Virus record (IMG/VR): IMGVR_UViG_3300025168_017075
Coordinates: 1 to 61,038 of that record
Direction: 5' to 3' (one strand)
Length of the DNA: 61,038 nt
From: a virus
The notes under the pieces are model-generated. The model ran no database searches. It was not told the origin of the DNA and was given only the letters and a program-made list of their open reading frames with translations. The first letter of the stretch is position 1. Every line of letters starts with the position of its first letter. Of this stretch, positions 23,444 to 33,700 are shown in pieces. The position numbers and the translations under genes are program-made.

Positions 23444-24414
23444 GAACCGCTTTAATAACTGGTGTTACGGGACAGGATGGATCTTATTTAGCAGAATTTT
23501 TGCTAGAAAAAGGTTATAGAGTAGTCGGACTAAAAAGAAGAACATCAACAATAACCACAGATCGCATTGATCATATATTTGATAATCCTAATTTTATTCT
23601 TCGGTATTTCGAACTTAATGATGTTGGGAGCATGTGGAGATTGTTGCAAGAGTATAAGCCAGATGAAATATACAATCTAGCGGCCCAGTCTCATGTGCGC
23701 GTGTCCTTCGAAATACCAGAGAGCACGGCTGATGGCGTAGCTTTGGGTACAATGAGATTATTAGAAGCAGCAAGGCATGTCGTCCCAGATGTGCGTTTTT
23801 ATCAAGCATCATCATCAGAAATGTTCGGAGATAATCCAGAATACCCACAAAGCGAAGATACTGCATTGATGCCAGCATCGCCATATGCTTGCGCGAAGGT
23901 GTTTTCACACCACTTAATACGAAACTACCGAGTCGGATACGGCATGCATGCTTCGTCAGGTATCCTATTCAATCACGAGTCTCCCCGAAGAGGCGAGACT
24001 TTTGTTACAAGAAAAATTACATTAGCAGCGGCAAGAATTAAACTTGGACTGCAAGACAAGCTCTATCTCGGAAATCTTGATTCAAAACGAGATTGGGGAT
24101 TTGCTGGAGACTATGTTGAAATGATGTGGTTAATGTTACAACAGGAAGAACCAGACGACTATGTTGTTGCAACGGGCAGAACATATACCGTAAGGGCCTT
24201 TCTGGAGGTTGTTTTCGAACATGCGGGCCTAGACATAGAAAAGTATGTAGAAATCGATGAGCGGCTATTTAGGCCACAAGAAGTACCGCTTTTGCTGGGT
24301 GACCCATCAAAAGCAAGAAGAAAACTCAATTGGGTTCCAAAAGTGGGATTTGAAGAGTTAGCAAAAATGATGTATGAATCAGATCTTAAAAAGATCAAAG
24401 GAAATATAAAATGA
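23440..24414 (+). CDS. gmd: GDP-mannose 4,6-dehydratase
   Basis: A 324-aa protein, near family length. [17 protein letters not shown] at the N-terminus is the NADP site, then [13 protein letters not shown], the catalytic SSSEMFG, and SPYACAKVF (YxxxK). [16 protein letters not shown] and [13 protein letters not shown] complete the GMD signature. It converts GDP-D-mannose to GDP-4-keto-6-deoxymannose, the branch point for GDP-fucose (22502) and for the ColD-like route (20092). No GDP-mannose synthesis gene is present, so the host must supply it. It is the last sugar gene; its ATGA overlaps lie on both sides. Confidence 0.96.
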   Translation: MRTALITGVTGQDGSYLAEFLLEKGYRVVGLKRRTSTITTDRIDHIFDNPNFILRYFELNDVGSMWRLLQEYKPDEIYNLAAQSHVRVSFEIPESTADGVALGTMRLLEAARHVVPDVRFYQASSSEMFGDNPEYPQSEDTALMPASPYACAKVFSHHLIRNYRVGYGMHASSGILFNHESPRRGETFVTRKITLAAARIKLGLQDKLYLGNLDSKRDWGFAGDYVEMMWLMLQQEEPDDYVVATGRTYTVRAFLEVVFEHAGLDIEKYVEIDERLFRPQEVPLLLGDPSKARRKLNWVPKVGFEELAKMMYESDLKKIKGNIK

Positions 24415-24602
24415 AAGAAATGAAACTAACCGATCAAGCAGTGGGCGCACTTATGATGGCACTACAGAAATCATTAATGGAGCAAAGTGATATTGTTCCG
24501 GTTATAAAAGGCTTTAGAATTAAATTGTCAGAAGAGGGCTTGGTTGTTATCAATCCTCCAGTAGTCAAACTTTCAGAGAATGTTGACTTAGAGGAAGAGT
24601 AG
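24411..24602 (+). CDS. conserved small phage protein
   Basis: A 63-aa protein that begins with a helix ([20 protein letters not shown]) and ends with a short beta hairpin and acidic tail ([21 protein letters not shown]). Comparable short proteins sit near tail-gene modules of marine T4-like phages, but no function is known to me. The ATG overlaps the stop of the GDP-mannose dehydratase gene (ATGA), so it is translationally coupled to the last sugar gene although it belongs to the phage core. Confidence 0.7.
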   Translation: MKEMKLTDQAVGALMMALQKSLMEQSDIVPVIKGFRIKLSEEGLVVINPPVVKLSENVDLEEE

Positions 24603-24605
24603 TAA

Positions 24606-24860
24606 TTGCCTAAATATACTTACAAGTGTAAAGAGTGCAAAAATTGTTTTGATATTGTTCATAGCATGCTTGTTAAGTTAAAAGATTGTGATGCCTGCAA
24701 TACGATTGGCACACTATTTAGAGTTCCTTCTGTAAATTATTCTATGATTAATAAAGAAGACAAAGGTCCAAAAACTGGGTCAGTTGTTAAGGAATTTATT
24801 GAAGACGCTAAACAAGATTTAAAAAAAGAAAAAGCAGAAATGCAAAGAGAAGAGTATTAA
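24606..24860 (+). CDS. FmdB-like zinc-ribbon protein
   Basis: An 84-aa protein. YTYKCKECKNCFDI and KDCDACNTIGTLFRV supply two CxxC pairs about 20 residues apart, the FmdB/Rpb12-type zinc ribbon seen in many regulators. The C-terminal half is a charged helix. The start codon is TTG at 24606, and the Shine-Dalgarno is weak. It lies two genes upstream of the late sigma factor, so a role in transcription (as accessory to RNA polymerase) is possible but unproven. Alternative: an assembly factor with a structural zinc. Confidence 0.8.
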   Translation: MPKYTYKCKECKNCFDIVHSMLVKLKDCDACNTIGTLFRVPSVNYSMINKEDKGPKTGSVVKEFIEDAKQDLKKEKAEMQREEY

Positions 24861-25238
24861 ATGGAAAATATTAATGGAACATTGTTGGGTTTTTTGTTTG
24901 CCTCCGCATCTTTAAATATATTTTTGCTTTGGTTTCTTGTTAAATCACTGCGTAAATTATTATTTGTATCTTATAATTTAGAAGATATAGATGAAGCAAT
25001 AAACAACTATAGGGAACATTTAAAGTCTGTATATGAGTTAGAGACTTTTTATGGTGATCAGACCCTGCAAGGCTTATTAACTCATTCTTATGGGTTGGCA
25101 GAATTTTTAGAACAATTTGAGGATATATATGAAATATCATACGATGAACAATCGGAGGAAGAAAATGATGAAAGAAGAGAACAAGCCTACGGCGAATATT
25201 CCCCCTCCGAAGAAGAGGAAGAGGAGAAAAAAGGCTAA
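24861..25238 (+). CDS. membrane-anchored acidic protein
   Basis: A 125-aa protein. Residues about 6-30 form a transmembrane helix (GTLLGFLFASASLNIFLLWFL), then a helical cytoplasmic part and a strongly acidic tail (SPSEEEEEEKKG). The ATG abuts the preceding TAA. Its 3' end overlaps the sigma factor gene by 74 nt. No family is recognised. The overlap suggests co-expression with the sigma factor. Confidence 0.65.
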   Translation: MENINGTLLGFLFASASLNIFLLWFLVKSLRKLLFVSYNLEDIDEAINNYREHLKSVYELETFYGDQTLQGLLTHSYGLAEFLEQFEDIYEISYDEQSEEENDERREQAYGEYSPSEEEEEEKKG

Positions 25239-25902
25239 AAGATTATATTTTACGCAGGTGCACGAGGACGCGATAGTTGAGTATGTCGCCACCGATAGTA
25301 TAAAAGTAAGAACAGAACTATATGTAAACTACATAGGCCCCGCCTTAGATGAGATGGTGGACAAAATTGTTTTTACATATAAGTTTACAAACCTTCCAAA
25401 TATCGACTACCTTAGAGATGAGTGCAAGATTTGGCTAGTAACTATATTAGATAAATACGACCAAAGCAAAGGCTCAAAGGCTTTTTCTTATTTCAGCGTC
25501 ATAACAAAAAATTGGTTTATACATCAAGTAAAGAAGCGCGGTAAAAAGAATCGATTGGAAGTCGACATTAATGAGATGCCAAGAGAACAAGAATTAAAAC
25601 ATGTATCCATAGAAAATCCCTATCAGGAAAATAGAGAACATGATGAATTTTTTATATTTTTAAGACAAGAGATAGACTCTTGGGAACACAAAAATATGAA
25701 AGAAAATGAAGAAAAGGTTCTAAATGCAGTTAAAATATTGTTTGAAAGCTCTTCTGATATAGAAATTTTCAATAAGAAAGCTATTTACCTATATCTAAGA
25801 GAGATAACTGGCTTGAATACAAAACAGGTTGTTAACAACCTAAATAAAATGAGAGTCAAATACAAAGTTTTTAAAAAGAAGTGGGAGATGGGAGACTTAT
25901 GA
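25165..25902 (+). CDS. 55: late transcription sigma factor, gp55-like
   Basis: A 245-aa protein. A basic N-terminal tail (KKRKRRKKAKR) precedes a helical domain. The stretch about 95-130 (YDQSKGSKAFSYFSVITKNWFIHQVKKRGKK) has the pattern of sigma70 region 2 (promoter melting) that marks T4 gp55 and its marine relatives. The C-terminal part (EITGLNTKQVVNNLNKMRVK) looks like a helix-turn-helix. gp55 directs host polymerase to late promoters with the sliding clamp. Start 25165 is fixed by GGAGG at 25154-25158; an upstream in-frame ATG at 25117 would lie deep in the previous gene. Its likely target is the recurring ACTATTTAT motif. Confidence 0.8.
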   Translation: MMKEENKPTANIPPPKKRKRRKKAKRLYFTQVHEDAIVEYVATDSIKVRTELYVNYIGPALDEMVDKIVFTYKFTNLPNIDYLRDECKIWLVTILDKYDQSKGSKAFSYFSVITKNWFIHQVKKRGKKNRLEVDINEMPREQELKHVSIENPYQENREHDEFFIFLRQEIDSWEHKNMKENEEKVLNAVKILFESSSDIEIFNKKAIYLYLREITGLNTKQVVNNLNKMRVKYKVFKKKWEMGDL

Positions 25903-26198
25903 AAAACCTCGATCATTATCTAAAAGATGCTATAGATAATATAAAAGAAGATCGTGAAGTTACACGAGAACTTCTAGATGATGTCATGAGGTACCTTTCA
26001 AAGTCAGAAGAACACCATCGTTCAGTTGGTCCTGTGGCTGCAAAATATGTTGAAACGTTGCAGCGCTCAAACGAACAGTTAGTTAAGGTCTCTACGATTA
26101 TCCAAAAACAACAACAAGGAGAGACTGGATTGTCAGATGATGACAAAGCAGATATCTTTGACATGCTCCAGGGAAAAGACGCGGATGAGCAACAGTAG
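25899..26198 (+). CDS. hypothetical helical phage protein
   Basis: A 99-aa, highly charged helical protein: LDHYLKDAIDNIKEDREVTRELLDDVMRYL is followed by a second long helix containing VGPVAAKYVETLQRSNEQLVKV and a Gln-rich turn. Similar short helical proteins stand between the sigma factor and baseplate genes in marine T4-like phages. It could be an assembly chaperone or packaging factor; I see no diagnostic motif. The start at 25899 uses GGGAGA upstream and overlaps the sigma factor stop (ATGA). Confidence 0.65.
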   Translation: MKNLDHYLKDAIDNIKEDREVTRELLDDVMRYLSKSEEHHRSVGPVAAKYVETLQRSNEQLVKVSTIIQKQQQGETGLSDDDKADIFDMLQGKDADEQQ

Positions 26199-26799
26199 CT
26201 GGAAACCAAATATTTTTGAGCTGAATCCTCACTCAAAAGATTCTATGGGCGAATATGATAGAGCCGCTGATGCTGATGGGATTGATCCGCTATATAAGGT
26301 TAGGGTCGCTATTAATGGATTTTATGAAGAAAAAAATAAATTAAAAATAAATTCATCATGGAAGGCCATATGTTTACATTCTCATGTTCAATATTTTGAT
26401 GATTCAAAGTCATATTCATTGGCTTCTTTTTTTAATAAAAACGATGTGGGGGTAATTACCGTTATAGCTAGAATTCCAGAACTTGACTCTATTATTCCAT
26501 TCCCAGACGTAACTGGAGAGTCACAGAATTTATCGGATATATCAGCCAAACACTTGGGCATGCACAGAAAATTTACAAAAAGAATTGAAAGCCAAAAAGA
26601 CATATCAACAATACCTTCTCCTGGCGATATAATTGAGGTCGACTTCGAGGGCGGTTCGCATTTAACTGGGATTCCAATTTATTTGGGTATTTATGAAAGA
26701 GGTATCGGGATTATCCCAGATGGAAACAGCAGTGTTGATTCTGGAAAAGATGCTTTCTCTAGCAACGGCAACGTCAATACATTAGATGGAGTATCTTAA
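26185..26799 (+). CDS. putative baseplate hub OB-fold protein (gp5-like)
   Basis: A 204-aa protein. Two features recall the OB-fold collar of gp5/VgrG hubs: VGVITVIARIPELDSIIPFPD in the middle, and PSPGDIIEVDFEGGSHLTGIP, which reads like the strand-turn region of such domains with the Pro-Gly-Asp turn. No lysozyme or amidase residues are visible. The next gene encodes a repetitive beta protein compatible with the spike. Start 26185 overlaps the previous gene by 14 nt. The role is inferred from fold-like pattern and location next to baseplate genes. Confidence 0.55.
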   Translation: MSNSSWKPNIFELNPHSKDSMGEYDRAADADGIDPLYKVRVAINGFYEEKNKLKINSSWKAICLHSHVQYFDDSKSYSLASFFNKNDVGVITVIARIPELDSIIPFPDVTGESQNLSDISAKHLGMHRKFTKRIESQKDISTIPSPGDIIEVDFEGGSHLTGIPIYLGIYERGIGIIPDGNSSVDSGKDAFSSNGNVNTLDGVS

Positions 26800-26801
26800 G
26801 A

Positions 26802-27692
26802 ATGGGCCTGACAAACAAAAGCAAACCTTCAGTAGATAGAAGAGAGACAGACGAGCAGAAAGCTGCATTAGAAGGTTCTGAATTTGGTTCCGGAATAGGC
26901 CTTAATAATGATCCTAGCTTTGAAAACCTTGTTGTCTTTGATCAGGCTCGCCGTGAAAAAGTACTTTCAAATGACGATTCTTATATTGTCCTTGGTGGGG
27001 ACAGAATAGCCAGTAAAGCCAGTGGTTATGGCGGCAAAGGTCATACCGGCGCACACATGATAGATTTAGTGGTTGGTAGAAATGATAGCTTAAAGGGTAA
27101 TCCTGTATTCGCCCATGACGCCGCAAGGGTATATATTTCTCAAAAAACTGATGTTGATCGATCTTTTGGATTGGTTGAAGGTACAGTGAAAAATCCAAAA
27201 GCTCGCTCTTCTGTAGCAATTAAAGCAGATGGAGTTAGGATCGTAGCTCGCGAGGGAATTAAGCTTGTAACTATGGGAAAGGGTACTTTGAATTCTCATG
27301 GAAACAAGCTTCAGACTTATACTGGTATTGATCTGATCGCGGGAAATGATGATAGTGAAATGGAGCCGATTGCCCTTGCCGATACGACGGCTGAAGCAAT
27401 GATGGCCATAATAGAATTAATAGAAAACCTTAGCACTATGACCGAGAGTTTCTGGAAAGAGCAAGTCAAGTATAATATTCAGATCGCATCCCATGTACAC
27501 GTATCCCCCGTTGGCCCAACAACTCCAGCACCAAATCTTGTGATTAGCGGAATACAGGCCACAATATTAGACGTTGCGAAAGCAGTGGCGCCAATGTATC
27601 TTCATCGGGTAAATTGTACACAAACTAAAGTTAATTACTGCAAGCCGTTCGCACAGAAATTTATTGGAAGCAGATATAATTACAGCAACTAG
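26802..27692 (+). CDS. putative baseplate spike/hub structural protein
   Basis: A 296-aa protein. The middle (about 60-185) is rich in beta strands with recurring hydrophobic-Gly patterns, such as SSVAIKADGVRIVAREGIKLVT. This is the repeat style of gp5/VgrG spike shafts. The C-terminal region contains HVHVSP, metal-binding-like, and helices (AMMAIIELIENLSTM). It directly follows the OB-fold hub candidate and precedes the large baseplate-associated protein. The function is inference; no enzyme motif is seen. Confidence 0.6.
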   Translation: MGLTNKSKPSVDRRETDEQKAALEGSEFGSGIGLNNDPSFENLVVFDQARREKVLSNDDSYIVLGGDRIASKASGYGGKGHTGAHMIDLVVGRNDSLKGNPVFAHDAARVYISQKTDVDRSFGLVEGTVKNPKARSSVAIKADGVRIVAREGIKLVTMGKGTLNSHGNKLQTYTGIDLIAGNDDSEMEPIALADTTAEAMMAIIELIENLSTMTESFWKEQVKYNIQIASHVHVSPVGPTTPAPNLVISGIQATILDVAKAVAPMYLHRVNCTQTKVNYCKPFAQKFIGSRYNYSN

Positions 27693-27700
27693 GTATAAAA

Positions 27701-30700
27701 ATGGCATTTGATAATCTTAGAAATGTAGAACCATTCATAAAATTAGTAAAAAATCTACTTCAAGAAATTGAAGGTATAGCTCTTCATGATGAACATAATG
27801 TTTCGGTTGCTAACGAAGAGTTGCCAATTAATGATGTGACGGAAGATGGAACACCTTATGCGGCTTTAATTCCAGCAGCTACTAATCTCTGGACAACGGA
27901 AGCAGAAGGCGGTATACCAGAAGTATGGGCCTCTAAAAATGAGTACTTCTTTTCATTAGTTTCAGAGCACGAGATACCATACCAATATCATACAATAGCT
28001 GCCGAATTCGCGGACGAGTTAGCTACGGGAATTTCGCTAGATGGCGAGATAATATGTGATGCACCAAGCGGAATATTGCCCATCGGAGAAAGATCAAGGC
28101 CATGGCTGGATGTCGGAAAGATAAAAAATGAAATGGATGCTAGTTCCCCCTCTGGCGAATCAGGTGTTGCTCTAAATAAAAATGACGCCGCGGCAAGAAT
28201 AGAGTTTTTGAGTCAAATATTGAAAATGTGTATCCTTTTACACGAAGGAGACTTCGATCAAGAAAATGCATACATGTTTCCAGAAAACCAAGATTTTAAC
28301 AATAACGACATAAACACTAGTCCTTCAAAAGTAAGTAATAAAGTTTCACAATATTATTCAGGAGATCCAGCGGAGCTTCAAGGTGTTGGCGTTGCAGCAA
28401 CTGGTTTTTTAAGCAGTCATGGTAATGCAAGATTTAAATTTACTTCCCAACATCATGATGGTCATCAAGTTAACTTAAATATAGATTCTTTCGCCGGATA
28501 TCCTTCCCTTTTCAGCGATGCACAATCTATATATGACCTGTTGACGACAGTTAATGATAACCTAGGTAAGTGGTCTCCAAAAACAATTTACAATAGTTTA
28601 GATGTCCATGCCGGCCCAAATGTGGTTGACGTAGATAGCCATCCTTCTTCTCTCGATCCTACTGATAGGGGATTCTCTTCAACAGGGACATATGGCCCAG
28701 ATGCAGCTCTTGCACATACTGGGGAAGTAAGAGAAAACCACAAAGAAGAATATGAAGATATAGGAGAATATATCAGCCTACTTGATCCTTTCACGGGAAA
28801 GGATAATACCACCGGTCAATTCGAAATAATCATAAGTCCTGGCTTGAGGTGGAATGAATGGGAGTGCGTGGCAAGTCTTGAAGGGTTCTTGTTTTGGTCA
28901 AAAGAATTAATAGAGCTTTTGACAACATATTACTCTGATTTTGCCCCAGCCCTCAAAGGACTGCCAGTTTTCTATGGCGGACAAAGTTCGATAATTTATC
29001 CAAAACAAGATAGCCCAGTTGATACTCAAGAGCAGATTGAACTTGAATCAATTCTCGCTGGATACGATGATATCTCTATAGCCGATATTCAAATAATGGA
29101 AGATGAAATATTTACCGAAGGCCTCAATATTACTGAAGATGTTAAAGCTTGGTGGTGCGAATTTATTAGCCTAACAGGGGTGGTTGTACCTGACTGCTCA
29201 AGTATGGAAGCTTCTTCTACCGACGCGGTGGAGTCATTGAACGCTGTTGATGTAGAAAAATGTGATCCAGATCTAGAAGCAGCCGTAGAAGAGGAGTGTG
29301 CCACTTGCATACCAGACCCTAATGCTTTCGTTGTCGACTGGACTACGCTAAATGATGGTGCTTATTTTTTAAATGAGAAAACTTGTGAATATTCTGTTGT
29401 AGTAAGGACTAGCGAAGAAAATCCATATAATAGTATAGGTGATTTATACTTGGCAGATGAAGTGGCAATCGGCGCACAAAGATTATTAAATGCATACATG
29501 AAGGCAGATACCCTAACATATACTGATTCTAGTGGTAATGTATTTGAAGAATCCACAAGTAATGTGATATTTTCAGATGCACTAATTCAGTCTTATTTGG
29601 GCTTTTCTATCAAGTCAGAAGAGTTTCCTCATATACCTTCTGATGGAATTTATGCCTCTACATCCCCCCTTATAAAAGGAAGAGTTTTAGTAGTTATACC
29701 CGCAATTTTATTTAATAAAATACCACAAAACTTGGACTCCTTAAGGTCAATTGAGCCTCCGAAAACTGGCGCGGTTGTAAGGTTATTTACCAAAGATATA
29801 AACTTTATGGTTAAACAAATTGCCGGCGCCATGAGGTATTATGCGATAAATTATGCTTCATGGGTATTGTTGGAAAGGCAAGACTCCGGAGAAGACTATG
29901 GAGAGTTAAATTTAAATGTTCAGGCAGAAAATCTTGAATTGTTTGCGCAAGATATGGATATGTATCTGCAAAGATTTGGATATACCTTTAATCGGGCAGA
30001 ATATTTAGAAATTGGTTTTAACGAAAATTTAGATCAAATAGAATACATGCTGGTTAATGAGCCTGGATGCCCTCCTATTCCGTTGGTGGTAGATGAACTG
30101 TTTGATGCATCAAATTTCATAAAAGCTTTTAGCGGGAGGTGGTTTAACAGAAGATCTTTAGCGTATATACAAAGAATTCCCGATATACATAACGATGTTT
30201 CTGCTCGCGAGCCTTTGTCGTGGAATGATTTTATTTTAAAATATACAGTGGATCTAAAAAATACAAATGAACTCAGTGAGGGCCTACCAGACAGCGCTCT
30301 TTATTGTTTGGCCGAGTCTCTTGTTGGTCCATTTGATGATCTATTAAAAGAAATATCTTTGGATGTTTTAGATCTACCACAAGCATATGCCGACAAGATT
30401 AACAAAATGCTTTGCAGTGGCGACAAGTATGACCGGCCGGACATTGAAATGGGAGACTGGGCAGCAATGTCTGAGAGGGCAGCTCTACTCGCTTCAGAAG
30501 AATTCTTCGCCGGCGATGCAATGGTTGATGATCTTCCACAGATTATAGCTGCACTTGCCAGCGGTGGAGATGTTAAAGCTCTCTGGAAAGAAGTTTTTAA
30601 CAAGTATGATTGGTGTGGATGGCTAGCATTAATCGATATGTTACTGGGTTGTTTACTTAAAGGAGTGCCGGCCGCAGATGGTATAGCGATAATGGTGGAA

Positions 30701-33700
30701 GCTGCCCTTCGGGCCCTCCCTGATGATGGACTACAGAGGCTATTTATAGGTCTAACCCCAGAACAGCAAAATCAAATAGCAGCACAGGTTTCCGAGTCAT
30801 TGGGGATAATTGCAGCCACTCCTCCGTGGGAAAAAGAATATGCAACTGGAACAAGCTACAGTACAGGTGGTACCAAAGAAAGTACCCCGACCATAACAGA
30901 AATATCAATCGAAAATGGTAAAAATCTTTGGAACCCTAATGATCAGCCAACTTCAAGCTGGAACCCACAAGACACATCAGATGTCTATAATTATAGATCG
31001 ACCCTCGATAGTGGTGATGAACATTACTTATCCTCTATAGAAGGTCAGCAAGAAATGACATCTCTTTATCCATTTTTAGGGCCAGACCCTTTCGCACAAT
31101 CAGGAATGGGAACGATTGCTACAGGCCTTCAAGATGTTGGCGAAGTAATAGTTAGTGCCTACAAGGATGCGATTCTAGGCACCATTGATACTGACGCGCT
31201 TTTGGGTCTATTAAATACACTACCAGGTGCTGAAATTCTTAGGACTACGATTTCTTCCGTGGGTTGCGCAATACCTCCACTTTACGATCCACCTTTGGAT
31301 TCTTTTTTCAAAGATGTCGAAATGGATTTCTGCCGCGGCAACATTTGTTTTGCCTCTTGTTTGCCAAAATTTCAAGGATTTAGTATACCATCAAACTTGA
31401 AAGATATTTTGATGGAGGCACTTCTTGAAGTTATCGAAAAGCTAGTAGTTCAAGCCCTCATCAAAATAATATATACAATTATTAAAATGCTTTTGGACGC
31501 CCTTTGTAAGGCCCTTGGTGCAATTGGCGCCGCTGTTGAAGGCGCTATCACTGGAGATTTTCACGAGGCGTTTAAAGATGTGTTCTGTAATGAAGATATG
31601 TCTGATGAAGATATCGATGAGGCAGCAGTTGGCATGATTGCCGCCTTGAATGGTTGCGATCCAGAAATTTTGAGAGCAGTGGCTTCGGAGTTTGTATCTG
31701 ATTTAACGCTAATTCTCACAGATCAAGAGCTTGTAGACCTTCTCAATGGAGATGCTGGTCCGACAACACTTGGCAAGATTGTGGAAATTGCAAAACTAAT
31801 ATATCCAGATACTTTTGGAACGTGTGATGGGTTCTCAAGTGTAGAGGCTGCATCTCTAACGTTTTCCACTATTGGAAAAGTAGTTCCATCTAAATACAAA
31901 AATATAACACAGCCAACGTGTGGCCCGCTATTGCCGTCTCTGTGTGAGCCTTCTGCTTTACAAGAGTGGGAAGATTTACAATGCTCTTTATTGCAGGAAA
32001 ATAAAAGCTTAAGTTTGGAACAATGCACCGAGCAATTAAATAACTTAAGATCAAGAATAAAACAAGACATATCCCAATTGGCTCGTGTTGCTCATGAGGG
32101 GTTCATTGATATACCGGATATTATATCTGATTCTGCTTATGGGGATCCTTGCGATGCAAGCAGTATCTTGCCATCTTCTGATCCTTCGACGAATGCTCTA
32201 ATAGGTGAGTTAACAAGCGGAATGTTTAAGACACTTAATTTACAACACACTCATGACATGACCAGCAACCAAGGTATTTTTAGTAGGGGTGGCATATTCA
32301 ATATGATACTTAGCAATAAAAGGGGGAGAGGGTTTGAGTCGCATATGAAACAAGTTATGGACGAAAGAAAAAACCTTTTTCCGGAAAGAGTAGCTGGATA
32401 TCTACAGGATTCTTATTTTAAAACGGGAGACATGATATCAGATTCTTTTTCCACCTCTGAAGAGGAATCAAACCAGTCAAGCGTTTGGGGAGTTGATTAT
32501 CCTAGAAAATTTAGGGTGTGTGATGTTGATGTTTCTACAGAGAAGCTAGAAGAATACTCTTATTCAAGCCTGCAAAAACCTTTGTCTGCTTTACCGGGAT
32601 ATTTTGAGTATACTGGCTTCGGACAATCTGCGGAAATAGAGCAGGAGAACTTTTTAGAAGTATCAAAAAATCCAGATCTGACACTTAAATATGAAGACTA
32701 CTTCGATGACGATAAAGATAGATACAAGTTTGATATGGAATATCACAACTTTCAAATAGTAGATGGAAAATCTGTGCTAAATGATTACTATAAGGTTAGA
32801 ATTCATGAAACAGCTGAAACAACGGGTGACGGAGATTTCGGTTCTTGGGTAGGTATTTCTGGTGAGCAATTGATGGAGTCAGAGGTGGCTTCATTAATAT
32901 CGGAAGCAGAACAAGGCACAATAAATCTTAATATAGATGAATACCTTTCTGATAAAAAATCCCCCAAGAATTCTATATATGCTAAATATATTATGGAAGT
33001 AATTTCTGAATTGGAAGGGGATAAATCTTCTACAAACTTAAATGACTTCTTTGATGGCTTTTATGGACAATACGATGAAATATTTGAAAAATATTTAAGG
33101 CTATTTTCAAGTCGACTTGCTGATGATTCGAACCCTGCATTTACTCATGGATTCCCAACAAACTATGATTTATCCGAACTTGATGAAGATGAAGAGTATG
33201 ATCCTTCGGCCGATTTCCCAGTGCCAGCAAAAGTATATTTAGATCAGACTTATAAAAACATATATACTGGAGAAAGCCAACCAATCCCCCCAGAGTCATA
33301 TGGCGGTTCCGCGGATAATCCTGCTTGGTTTATAACTCCTCCTGTTATGGGCGGTGTTGCTGGGGTGCTTCAAGCTTTCGTTCCTTCCGAAGTTGGCTGT
33401 AAGCCAAGAAGATCTCCTACTTGTGATTTCGAACAGCTTTCAGAGTTATTTGATGAATACTATGATAAATTAAAAGATGATCCAAGATTGCAGCAAAATC
33501 CATCATGTGCCTCCGAGCCTCCATGGAGCAAAATATTAGATCGTTCAGCGCAAGCGGGAACGGAAACACTCATAAGGGCAATCATCAGAATATATTCTGT
33601 TGAAGCTATTATATCTGGCTTGCCGTCCTTTGCAGTGTTCGAAGGAAAAGTTCCAGAAGTCTTTGATGAGTCTTTGATAGATTACATAATTGATATGATG

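Noticed and set aside
5222-24414. Host capsule or O-antigen locus wrongly joined to phage DNA
   Set aside because: Gene overlaps are unbroken at both ends (ATGA at 5222 and at 24411), and there are no host core genes, transporters or polymerases such as Wzx/Wzy.
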